A DNA stretch of 48,293 nucleotides, taken from the NCBI GenBank assembly GCA_038817485.1, contig JAWAZL010000010.1, positions 1 through 48,293 on the forward strand. Reading direction: 5' to 3'. The DNA comes from Nitrososphaerota archaeon. Lineage in GTDB: Archaea; Thermoproteota; Nitrososphaeria_A; Caldarchaeales; JAVZCJ01. The position numbers and the translations under genes are program-made. Within the stretch, counting starts at the first letter, position 1; each line of letters opens with the position of its first letter. Positions 25,168-33,187 of the stretch are shown here, in pieces. The notes beneath the pieces are model-generated. The model did not search any database. It was not told the DNA's origin and was given only the letters and a program-made list of their open reading frames with translations.

Positions 25168-26568
25168 ATGGCACTATATCTCTATAATACTTTATCAAGA
25201 AAAATTGAAGAATTTAAGCCACTTAAAGATAAAATAATTACTATTTATTCTTGTGGTCCAACAGTTTATGATTCGCCGCATATTGGACATGGAAGACATG
25301 AAATAATTATGGATTCTTTTACAAGATTTTTGGAATACATTGGTTATGAAGTTAAGTATGTTGAAAATATTACAGATATAGATGATAAAATTATTGCAAA
25401 AGCAGAGAAAATGGGCTTAACTCCAGGAGAAGTAGCTTTAATTTTTACATTAGATTATTTTGAACAAATGGAAAAATTAGGTGTTAGAAGAGCTTGGAGA
25501 CATCCCCAAGCAACAAATCATATTCAAGAAATGATTGAAGTAATTAAAAGTTTGATTGAGAAAGGATATGCATATGAAGTTGATGGAGATGTATATTTTT
25601 CAGTTAATAAATTTAAAGAATATGGAAAATTATCTAAACAAGATATAAATTCTTTAAGAAGAGGTGCTAGAGTAGAAATTGATGAAAAGAAAAAGGATCC
25701 AATAGATTTTGCTTTATGGAAGAAATCTAAACCAAATGAGCCTGCTTGGTCAAGTCCATGGGGTTTAGGAAGGCCAGGTTGGCATATAGAGTGCTCTGTA
25801 ATGTCGATTAAATATTTGGGAGAAACGATAGACATTCATGCAGGTGGTGAGGAACTTATCTTCCCACATCATGAAAATGAAATTGCACAAAGTGAGGCAT
25901 ATACTGGAAAACCTTTTGTAAGATATTGGATGCATCATGGATTAATAACAATAAAAGCAGAAAAAATGGCTAAATCTATTGGAAATGTTATTCTCATAAG
26001 CGAATTGTTAGAACGTTATGATGCAGATGCTTTTAGATATTTTGTTCTTTCAGCTCATTATAGAAATCCATTAGAATATTCAGAAGAATCAATGATAGCA
26101 GCTCAAAATACAATAAATAATGTAAAAAGAGCAATAAAGAAAATCGAATATGCTTTATCTCATCCTTCTAAAGAAATAAAAGAGAAAACTAATATAAATA
26201 TTGAAAAATTTAAAGAAGAAATAATTAAAGAGCTTTCTTATGATTTTAATACTCCAAAAGCTTTAGCTTTGCTTATAGAACTTACTTATAAAATAGCAGA
26301 TAATGCTAATAAAATAAATCCTGAAGATTTAAAAGAGTCTTTAAAAATTATTAAAGAATTATGGAATGCGCTTGGTTTCTTCCAAGAAAAGAAATTAGAT
26401 AAAAAAGAAATTCTTATAGAAAATTTATTAAAAATCATATTAGAAATTAGAGAAATTGAAAGAGAAAAGAAAAATTATGAATTATCGGATTCTATAAGAG
26501 AAAAATTGAGAAAATTAGGTATTGAAATAGAAGATACTCCATATGGAACTTTTTGGTTTTTTAAATAG
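25168..26568 (+). CDS. cysS: Cysteinyl-tRNA synthetase
   Basis: Class I synthetase charging tRNA-Cys, 466 aa from the ATG at 25168. I chose this start because family members begin LYLYNTLSRKIEEFKPL. An upstream in-frame extension to 25081 reads as AT-rich promoter sequence with a TATA-like AAATATTTATTT, although ATGs at 25150 or 25159 remain possible. Motifs: YSCGPTVYDSPHIGHGR (zinc Cys and HIGH), CSVMSIKYLG and IFPHHENEIAQSEA (remaining zinc ligands), and AEKMAKSIGNV (KMSKS equivalent). The DALR-type C-terminus is complete. It heads a same-strand run of five genes. Confidence 0.96.
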   Translation: MALYLYNTLSRKIEEFKPLKDKIITIYSCGPTVYDSPHIGHGRHEIIMDSFTRFLEYIGYEVKYVENITDIDDKIIAKAEKMGLTPGEVALIFTLDYFEQMEKLGVRRAWRHPQATNHIQEMIEVIKSLIEKGYAYEVDGDVYFSVNKFKEYGKLSKQDINSLRRGARVEIDEKKKDPIDFALWKKSKPNEPAWSSPWGLGRPGWHIECSVMSIKYLGETIDIHAGGEELIFPHHENEIAQSEAYTGKPFVRYWMHHGLITIKAEKMAKSIGNVILISELLERYDADAFRYFVLSAHYRNPLEYSEESMIAAQNTINNVKRAIKKIEYALSHPSKEIKEKTNINIEKFKEEIIKELSYDFNTPKALALLIELTYKIADNANKINPEDLKESLKIIKELWNALGFFQEKKLDKKEILIENLLKIILEIREIEREKKNYELSDSIREKLRKLGIEIEDTPYGTFWFFK

Positions 26569-26577
26569 GAGCTAAAA

Positions 26578-28221
26578 ATGTTTAATGAAAAATTTAAAAA
26601 TTTAATCGATATAGCCCTTAAAGCATCTGAAAAAATTATTAATAAAAATTTCATAGTAGCATTATGCATTTATGGTTCACATGTAAGTGGATACGCTTCT
26701 CCTGAAAGTGATTTGGATGTTCTTTTAATTGCTAAAGATTTTAATCAAAAAATAAAATATTTTTATGTAAGAGATTTTAAACCTATTGTTTCTATTTTAG
26801 TTATTGATGAAAAATTATTTGAACAAGATGTTGAACAAGCATATCTTGGAGAATTTGTTGCTGGTAGATTATTTACTCCATATTATATTGTTAGTGGAAA
26901 AGAATATATAAATGAAATGGATTTAAGATTAAAAAGAAGAACAATTCTTGAACTTACAGAAAACTTAATTTTAGAAAGGAAACTTTTATCAACAGAATTA
27001 TTAATAAAACCAGAATATTTTCTTTTTGAAAAACTTAGAAGAAGAGCAGCTGCATATCCTCCAGCAAAATATAGTTATTTAAAAATTCTTTATGGAATAA
27101 ATGGTGAGAAAAATTTAGAATTTATGTTAAATGGATTTAGATTAGCTTTAGATAAATTAGTTTCAGAAAATCTTTTTGAAAAAATAAATAGTTTTTATTC
27201 TCCAAAAAAAGAATTAGTTTTAAAAATGCTAAAGGATTTAAAAACTCCAATAAAAGTTATGGAAGAAGGTGAAAGAATAATTAAAATGTATTTAACACAT
27301 GGTTTTGCAGGAAGATTAAATCCAAGGCTCATACTTGAAGAAGCATATTCTAAAATTAAAAGAAGTATTAAAGTAGGTTTTGAAAAAGATTTACCTGATC
27401 CAGAAAATTATTTATTCATTAATACTGATTTAGGATTTCAATCAGCTGGAATAGAATGGTCTATCTCAGATTTTGCTAATAAATTCTATGGAGTAAGCAA
27501 AAATGATTTTAAAATAGAGAAAATTGGTTCTTTATTTAATTCAACTTATTTATTAAATATTCCAATTAAAAATAAAAAAATATTTGTTAAAAAATATTTG
27601 AATTGGACAGATTTTAAATGGATTGTAGCATGGATATGGACAATAGGTGTTAGGAATTTTAAAGTTCTTGCTAATGATAGAATGGCTAATGAAATTCATT
27701 TTATTAATACTCTTAAAAAAGAAGGGTTTAGTGTTCCAAGCATACTTCATATTAATTGGAAAAGAAAGCTTTTATTTGAAGAATATATTCCAAGCATAGA
27801 TTTATTATCTTTATGGAAAAATTATGATAAAAATTCAAAAGAATGTGAAGAAGCAGCTTTTAAAACTGGTTTAAATATTGCTAAAGTACATAAATTAAAT
27901 ATTGCTATTGGAGATTGTAAAGCTGAAAATTTCTTATTAAGTAATAATAAAATATATTTAACAGATTTAGAACAAGCAGAATTTAATGGAGATAAAGCAT
28001 GGGATTTAGCTGAAATGCTTTTTTATCCAGGACATTATTTAGGAACTAAAAAAAGCATAATTTTTGCTTCAAATATAGTAGATGGATATTTAAAAGAAGG
28101 GAATGAAGAAATATTAGCTTCTTCTATGAAATTAAGTTATAGTAGATTATTAGTTCCTTGGACTCCTCCTTGGATTATAAAAGAGGTACAAAGAATTGTT
28201 TATGAGAAAATTAAAAAATGA
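26578..28221 (+). CDS. Fusion of nucleotidyltransferase (MNT-like) and Bud32/RIO-like kinase domains
   Basis: Protein of 547 aa with two recognisable ends. Residues about 25-115 hold a polymerase-beta-type nucleotidyltransferase with CIYGSHVSGYASPESDLDVL (GS...D-x-D). Residues about 115-270 are helical, with R-rich segments such as EKLRRRAAAYPPAKYSYLK. Residues about 315-547 look like an atypical kinase: AKVHKLNIAIGDCKAENFLL is the catalytic loop (Asp near 446, Asn near 450), and IYLTDLEQAEFNGDKAWDLA is the metal-binding segment, with DLE in place of DFG as in Bud32-like kinases. It starts 9 bases after cysS, so it is co-transcribed. The substrate is unknown. I know of related archaeal proteins only vaguely. 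Confidence 0.78.
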   Translation: MFNEKFKNLIDIALKASEKIINKNFIVALCIYGSHVSGYASPESDLDVLLIAKDFNQKIKYFYVRDFKPIVSILVIDEKLFEQDVEQAYLGEFVAGRLFTPYYIVSGKEYINEMDLRLKRRTILELTENLILERKLLSTELLIKPEYFLFEKLRRRAAAYPPAKYSYLKILYGINGEKNLEFMLNGFRLALDKLVSENLFEKINSFYSPKKELVLKMLKDLKTPIKVMEEGERIIKMYLTHGFAGRLNPRLILEEAYSKIKRSIKVGFEKDLPDPENYLFINTDLGFQSAGIEWSISDFANKFYGVSKNDFKIEKIGSLFNSTYLLNIPIKNKKIFVKKYLNWTDFKWIVAWIWTIGVRNFKVLANDRMANEIHFINTLKKEGFSVPSILHINWKRKLLFEEYIPSIDLLSLWKNYDKNSKECEEAAFKTGLNIAKVHKLNIAIGDCKAENFLLSNNKIYLTDLEQAEFNGDKAWDLAEMLFYPGHYLGTKKSIIFASNIVDGYLKEGNEEILASSMKLSYSRLLVPWTPPWIIKEVQRIVYEKIKK

Positions 28222-28273
28222 TTTTTATAAAAAAGAAAAAACTTAATTATAGCATTTTTATAAAATATTTTTT

Positions 28274-28588
28274 ATGAATGGATTAATTGAAGCATTAGTA
28301 GAAATTCTTTCTATTCCTGAAACAACAATTTTATTAATAATTATCTTTTTTATAGGATTATTAATAGGTTATGCTTTAGCAAAATTATTAAAAGTTTTAT
28401 TAATACTTTTTATAGCATTTTTTCTCGCATCTTATTTTGGAATAATAAAATTGAATATTTCTGATTTTAAAACAATAATTGAAAAATATGGTATGGAAAT
28501 TGCTTCTATTGCATCTGCTCTTTTATCATCAACAGCTTTTGTAATTGGTGCAATCATAGGATTTTTAATAGGATTATTTAAATCTTAA
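28274..28588 (+). CDS. Small membrane protein with about three transmembrane helices
   Basis: Hydrophobic protein of 104 aa with helices at about 17-40, 40-57 and 77-103, separated by the soluble segment LNISDFKTIIEKYGME. Small-residue patterns (GLLIGYALAK, GAIIGFLIGLF) suggest tight helix packing. I do not recognise a family. It is followed after 12 bases by archaemetzincin, so it probably belongs to the same transcript. Confidence 0.65.
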   Translation: MNGLIEALVEILSIPETTILLIIIFFIGLLIGYALAKLLKVLLILFIAFFLASYFGIIKLNISDFKTIIEKYGMEIASIASALLSSTAFVIGAIIGFLIGLFKS

Positions 28589-28600
28589 AAAAGATTAAAA

Positions 28601-29128
28601 ATGAAGAAATTTTTAAAGATTGTTCCATTAGAAAATGAATTAAAAGATTTATGTAATATAATTTCTGAAAAAATAAAAGAAACATATTCAATTGAAAACA
28701 AAATAGAATATGTTGATATAAATATTCCAGATTTTTCTTATAATAAGAATAGAAAACAATACAATGCTTTTTTAATGTTATCTTCTTTTTCAAATATTTT
28801 TTCTGAATATACTCTTTTTATTACAAATAAAGATATTTATGTTCCTGGAATGAATTTTATTTTTGGACTTGCATGGAAAGGTTTAGCAATAATTTCTATA
28901 GCACGACTTTTACCTACTTTTTATGGAGAAAAAATGGATTATAATATCTTCATTTCTAGAGTTATTAAAGAAGCAATTCATGAAATTGGTCATTTATTAG
29001 GTTTACTTCATTGTTCAAATTCTAAATGTGTTATGCATTTTAGTAATTCAATATATGATACAGATTATAAAAATGAAAAACCATGCCAAAAATGTTATTT
29101 TATTTTAAAAAATAAAGGAATAATTTAA
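28601..29128 (+). CDS. amzA: Archaemetzincin (zinc metallopeptidase)
   Basis: Peptidase of 175 aa with the archaemetzincin signature HEIGHLLGLLHCSNSKCVM (near residues 127-145). Three His and a catalytic Glu bind the first zinc. The cysteines of HC, KCVM and the PCQKCYF pair bind the second, structural zinc. The CVM supplies the Met-turn. The usual size is 170-190 aa. The methyltransferase downstream starts one base after the stop. The physiological substrate of this family in archaea is not known to me. Confidence 0.92.
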   Translation: MKKFLKIVPLENELKDLCNIISEKIKETYSIENKIEYVDINIPDFSYNKNRKQYNAFLMLSSFSNIFSEYTLFITNKDIYVPGMNFIFGLAWKGLAIISIARLLPTFYGEKMDYNIFISRVIKEAIHEIGHLLGLLHCSNSKCVMHFSNSIYDTDYKNEKPCQKCYFILKNKGII

Positions 29129-29129
29129 A

Positions 29130-29822
29130 ATGTTTTCTAAAGAAAGATTAATTAAATTAGATTTATTTGGAATGGAAACTTTATTAAAAATAAATAAACA
29201 TGTATATTTTCCATCAAAAGTATCTTATTTAATAGCTAAAAATCTTATAATAAATAAGAATGATATAGTTTTAGATATTGGGACTGGAATAGGAATTCTT
29301 GCAATAATTGCTTCTAAATTAGGTGCTAAGAAAGTTTTTGCTATAGAAATTTCTTTTAAAGCTTTAAAAAATGCTAAAGAAAATATTATTCTTAATAAAA
29401 TATCTAATATAGAATTAATAAATGGTTCATTATATAATCCATTGAAGAAAAAAGAATTTTTTGATTTAATTATTTGTAATCCACCTATGACTCCTTCTCC
29501 TAAACCTGTTTCAATATTTACTTGGGGTGGATATGATGGAAGAAAAATTCTTGATGAAGTTATAAAAAATGCGAATGATTATTTAAAAAAGAATGGTAGA
29601 TTAATTGTTCCAACGATATCTGTTTGCAATATTGAAAAAACAAAACTTATGATTAAAGAATTAAATTTTTCTTATAGAATAATTGCAGAAGATTTATTTC
29701 CATTTAGTAAAATTATGATAAAATTAATTGACCATATAAAATCTCTTCCTGGTGTTGAGATATTTTACAAAGATAATATCCCATATTTTAAAGCAATTAT
29801 TTTTGAAGCTATTAAAAATTGA
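29130..29822 (+). CDS. Class I SAM-dependent methyltransferase (HemK/PrmA-like)
   Basis: Methyltransferase of 230 aa. Motif I is VLDIGTGIGILAIIASKLG near residue 49, the acidic post-I end is VFAIEIS, and motif IV is LIICNPPMTP, an (N/D)PP(Y/F)-type site with Met in the last position, typical of enzymes that methylate an exocyclic amine or a protein side chain. The target cannot be decided. It is coupled to archaemetzincin (1-base gap) and ends directly against the aminotransferase gene on the other strand. Confidence 0.82.
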   Translation: MFSKERLIKLDLFGMETLLKINKHVYFPSKVSYLIAKNLIINKNDIVLDIGTGIGILAIIASKLGAKKVFAIEISFKALKNAKENIILNKISNIELINGSLYNPLKKKEFFDLIICNPPMTPSPKPVSIFTWGGYDGRKILDEVIKNANDYLKKNGRLIVPTISVCNIEKTKLMIKELNFSYRIIAEDLFPFSKIMIKLIDHIKSLPGVEIFYKDNIPYFKAIIFEAIKN

Positions 29823-31016
29823 TTATTCCATTAATTCATTTACTGCTTTTCCTAATAATCTTATTCCATTAATTATATTTTCTTCTGATGTTGCAAAGCA
29901 TATTCTAATATATCCTTCTCCATATTTACCTAATGAAGAACCATGAAGAACTGCAACTCCATAATTCTCCATTAAATATTCAACAAATTTTTCAGAATTC
30001 ATTTTTCTCTTTTCCAATGGCTTTTTCACATTTATCCATCCATAAAAAGCTCCTCTTGGTTTAAATAAATAAGCATTTTCTATTTTCTCAAATTCAGAAA
30101 TCATTATTTTTCTCCTTTCATCATATTTTTTAACCATTTCATTTACTGCTTCCATTGAACCTTTTAAAGCAGCTATTCCAGCTTTTTGAATAAATGCTCC
30201 TATGCAAGATGTTATTACATTAACAAGTTTTATTACTCTTTTTGTTACTTCTTCAGGAGCTATAACATATCCACATCTCCATCCAGTCATCGCATAGCTT
30301 TTAGATAATCCATCAATAATAATTGTATTTTCCAATCCTTTCCCAAAACATGCTGCTGAATAATGCTTTAATCCATCGAATATAATATGCTTATATATTT
30401 CATCTGATATAATATATAAATCATGATCCTCAGCTATTTCAGCTATTCCTTTAACATCTTCTTTTTTAAGAACAGAACCGCAAGGATTATGAGGAGAATT
30501 TAAAATAATTGCTTTTGTTTTGTTTGTAATTAATTCATTTACTTTTTCAGGAATCATTCTAAATTCATTTTCTTCTTCAAGTATTACAGGAATAGGTTTT
30601 GCTCCTGAAAATAGAATCGTAGATTCATATGCTGGAAAACCAGGATTTGGATATAATACTTCATCTCCTTCATTTAAAATTGTTATTAATGAAGTAAAAA
30701 TTGCTTGTTTAGCTCCAGTAGTTACTACTACATTCTTTTTCCAATCAATATCTATTCCTCGTTCTTCTTTAGCTTTTTCAGCTATTGCTTGTCTTAATTC
30801 TGGAAGACCAGCAGAAGGAGTATAATGAGTTTCTCCTTTTAATAAACTTTCTATAGCTGCATCTTTAATATATTTTGGAGTATCAAAATCTGGTTCTCCT
30901 ATTTCTAAATGGATAATCTTTTTTCCAATTGCTTCAAGCTCTTTAGCTCTACTTAATACAAAAAAAGCTGCTTCAGCGCTTACTAATTCTACCCTAGAGG
31001 AAATGCTTTTAACCAT
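29823..31016 (-). CDS. PLP-dependent aminotransferase, class I/II (aspartate-aminotransferase family)
   Basis: Fold-type I transaminase of 397 aa. Visible are EIGEPDFDTPKYIKDAA, YTPSAGLPELRQAIA, NSPHNPCGSVL, DEIYKHIIFDG and the PLP-lysine block GLSKSYAMTGWRCGY (Lys near residue 236). YIRICFATSEENI near the end holds the substrate carboxylate Arg. Aspartate, alanine or aromatic amino acids are all possible substrates in archaeal members. It has its own start and converges with the methyltransferase, with no bases between the stops. Confidence 0.92.
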   Translation of the reverse strand: MVKSISSRVELVSAEAAFFVLSRAKELEAIGKKIIHLEIGEPDFDTPKYIKDAAIESLLKGETHYTPSAGLPELRQAIAEKAKEERGIDIDWKKNVVVTTGAKQAIFTSLITILNEGDEVLYPNPGFPAYESTILFSGAKPIPVILEEENEFRMIPEKVNELITNKTKAIILNSPHNPCGSVLKKEDVKGIAEIAEDHDLYIISDEIYKHIIFDGLKHYSAACFGKGLENTIIIDGLSKSYAMTGWRCGYVIAPEEVTKRVIKLVNVITSCIGAFIQKAGIAALKGSMEAVNEMVKKYDERRKIMISEFEKIENAYLFKPRGAFYGWINVKKPLEKRKMNSEKFVEYLMENYGVAVLHGSSLGKYGEGYIRICFATSEENIINGIRLLGKAVNELME

Positions 31017-31125
31017 TCTACCACCTATTTATTTAAGCTTTTTTTCATTAAATGATTATAAATATTTTTAGTTTAAAGAATTATTTATTTTATTTTTTTA
31101 AAACTATATTTAATAATAAATTTAT

Positions 31126-31157
31126 ATTTTTCATAATACTTTAAAAGTATGAAAAAT
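31126..31157 (+). promoter_or_regulatory. Inverted repeat covering the deoC start region
   Basis: ATTTTTCAT (31126-31134) and ATGAAAAAT (31149-31157) are inverted arms, with an inner pair ACTTT/AAAGT. Only three extra bases on the left side interrupt the symmetry. It lies between the AT-rich promoter and the deoC ATG (31156), so it could be an operator for a dimeric regulator or a start-codon hairpin. Confidence 0.35.
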
Positions 31158-31860
31158 GTATATTCAAAAAATTAATGAATTAACTTCTAAAATAGATTTA
31201 ACTCTTCTTAAACCTGATGCTACTCTTGAAGACATAGAAAATCTTTGCAAAAATGCTATTAAATATAAATTTTGGGCAGTTTGTGTAAATCCATTCTTTG
31301 TTAAATTTGTATCTGAAAAATTAAAAAAACATAATATAAATACATGTACAGTTATAGGTTTCCCTCTTGGCTCAACAACTACTTCTACAAAATTATTTGA
31401 AGCATGTGAAGCTTTAGAAAATGGAGCAAATGAAATTGATATAGTAATGAATATAAGTGCTTTTAAATCAAGAAACTATGAATATGTTAAAAATGAAATA
31501 AAAAATATTGTTGAAGAATCTAAAAGAAGAAAACCAAAATCTATAATTAAAGTAATAATAGAAACTTGCTTATTAAATAATGAAGAAAAATCTATTGCAT
31601 GTAATATAATTATTTCAGCTGGTGCTGATTTTGTAAAAACTTCAACAGGTTTTTCTAAAAGTGGAGCAACAATAGAAGATGTAAAATTATTAAAAAGCAT
31701 TGTTAATGGAAAATTAAAAATAAAAGCATCAGGAGGAATTAGAAATTTAAAACAAGCATTAGATATGATCAATGCAGGAGCTGATAGAATAGGTACTTCT
31801 CATGGAGTTGAAATTATTAAAGAACTTTTAAATATTTCCAAAAATTCAATAATGAAATGA
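31156..31860 (+). CDS. deoC: Deoxyribose-phosphate aldolase
   Basis: Class I aldolase, 234 aa, splitting 2-deoxyribose-5-phosphate into glyceraldehyde-3-phosphate and acetaldehyde. Family landmarks are KIDLTLLKPDATLEDIE, VCTVIGFPLGS-like CTVIGFPLGSTTTSTK, EIDIVMNISAFK (active-site Asp), IKVIIETCLLN, the Schiff-base Lys in ADFVKTSTGFS (near residue 160), and the second Lys in IKASGGIRN. It sits one base upstream of gatD and is probably in its transcript, with an inverted repeat over the start. Confidence 0.94.
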   Translation: MYIQKINELTSKIDLTLLKPDATLEDIENLCKNAIKYKFWAVCVNPFFVKFVSEKLKKHNINTCTVIGFPLGSTTTSTKLFEACEALENGANEIDIVMNISAFKSRNYEYVKNEIKNIVEESKRRKPKSIIKVIIETCLLNNEEKSIACNIIISAGADFVKTSTGFSKSGATIEDVKLLKSIVNGKLKIKASGGIRNLKQALDMINAGADRIGTSHGVEIIKELLNISKNSIMK

Positions 31861-31861
31861 A

Positions 31862-33187
31862 ATGAGTCTCTCAGGATATAGAGGTTATGCAAGGAAAATA
31901 CTTGAAGAAAATGGATTAAAAATAGGAGATTATATTCAAGTAAAATTAGAAGATTATGTTTATGAAGGAATCCTTATGCCAAGGTATGAATTAGCTGATG
32001 ATGAACATATTGTATTAAAACTTAATAATGGATATAACATAGGTATAAGAATTAAAAATGTAAAATTTATTAAAAAAATTTTTGAAGCTACTCCTCCAAA
32101 ATATGAAATTCCACCTTTATCTCTTTTTAAAGAAGAAATGCCAATTGTAGCTATAATAGGTACTGGAGGAACTATTGCAAGTAGAATAGATTATAGAACA
32201 GGAGCTGTTAAACCAGCTTTAACAGCAGAAGAAATATGTTCAATAGTTCCAGAATTAGCAAATATAGCTTCTATAAAAGCTGAGGTTCTATTTAGTATCT
32301 ATAGTGAGAATATTACAATATTCCATTGGAAAAAAATGGCTGAAAGGGTAAATGAATTAATAAAAGAGAAAGTTAATGGAATAGTTATTACACATGGTAC
32401 AGATACAATGGGCTATTCTGCAGCTGCTTTAAGTTTTGCTATACAAAAACCTCCAATTCCAATAGTTTTTGTTGGTTCTCAAAGATCTTCTGATAGACCA
32501 AGTAGTGATGCAGCAATAAATTTGATTTCAGCTGTAAAAATTGCTGCTGAAGCACCATTTGGGGAAGTTGTAGTAGCGATGCATTCATGGCATTCAGATG
32601 ATAAAATAGCAATCCATAGAGGAACAAAAGTTATGAAACTTCATACAAGTAGTAGGAATGCTTTTAATTCTATAAATATAGATCCAATTGCATATGCTTA
32701 TCAAGATAAAATAGAAATGAATATAGAAAATTTTAATCCTAGAGGAAATTATAAAGAATATTCTTATTATCCTAATTTTAGTGATAAAGCTGCATTGATA
32801 AAATTTTATCCAAATCTTGATCCTGAAATATTAAATTGGTTTATTGATAAAGGATATAAAGGAATAATCCTTGAAGGAACAGGTTTAGGACATGTATCAA
32901 CAATTTTTATAAAATATATTAAAAAAGCTATTAAAGAAAATGTGTTTATAGGGATGACTTCTCAATGTATTTGGGGAACAGTTGATATGTTTGTATATGA
33001 AACTGGAAGAGATTTATTAGCTGCAGGTGTAGTTCCTTTAGGAGATATGCTTCCAAATACTGCATTAGTTAAACTTATGTGGGTTTTAGGTCAAACAAGT
33101 GATATAGAAAAAATAAAAGAAATGATGTTAACTAATATAGCTGGTGAATATAGTGACAAAAGAGGACCTTTTAAAATTAATGCTTGA
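31862..33187 (+). CDS. gatD: Glu-tRNA(Gln) amidotransferase subunit D
   Basis: Asparaginase-like subunit, 441 aa, that releases ammonia from asparagine/glutamine for the archaea-specific GatDE amidotransferase making Gln-tRNA(Gln). The N-terminal beta-barrel (about residues 1-80) binds GatE. Then come IIGTGGTIASRIDYRTGAV (first catalytic Thr, near residue 103), VITHGTDTMGYSAAALSFA (second Thr with Asp) and RSSDRPSSDAAINLISA with the catalytic Lys region further on. It overlaps gatE by 8 bases. GatDE implies that the genome lacks a glutaminyl-tRNA synthetase. Confidence 0.96.
   Translation: MSLSGYRGYARKILEENGLKIGDYIQVKLEDYVYEGILMPRYELADDEHIVLKLNNGYNIGIRIKNVKFIKKIFEATPPKYEIPPLSLFKEEMPIVAIIGTGGTIASRIDYRTGAVKPALTAEEICSIVPELANIASIKAEVLFSIYSENITIFHWKKMAERVNELIKEKVNGIVITHGTDTMGYSAAALSFAIQKPPIPIVFVGSQRSSDRPSSDAAINLISAVKIAAEAPFGEVVVAMHSWHSDDKIAIHRGTKVMKLHTSSRNAFNSINIDPIAYAYQDKIEMNIENFNPRGNYKEYSYYPNFSDKAALIKFYPNLDPEILNWFIDKGYKGIILEGTGLGHVSTIFIKYIKKAIKENVFIGMTSQCIWGTVDMFVYETGRDLLAAGVVPLGDMLPNTALVKLMWVLGQTSDIEKIKEMMLTNIAGEYSDKRGPFKINA

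Noticed and set aside
33144-33179. Longer GTG start for gatE
   Set aside because: It would overlap gatD by 44 bases. The ATG at 33180 has a ribosome site and fits the family N-terminus.
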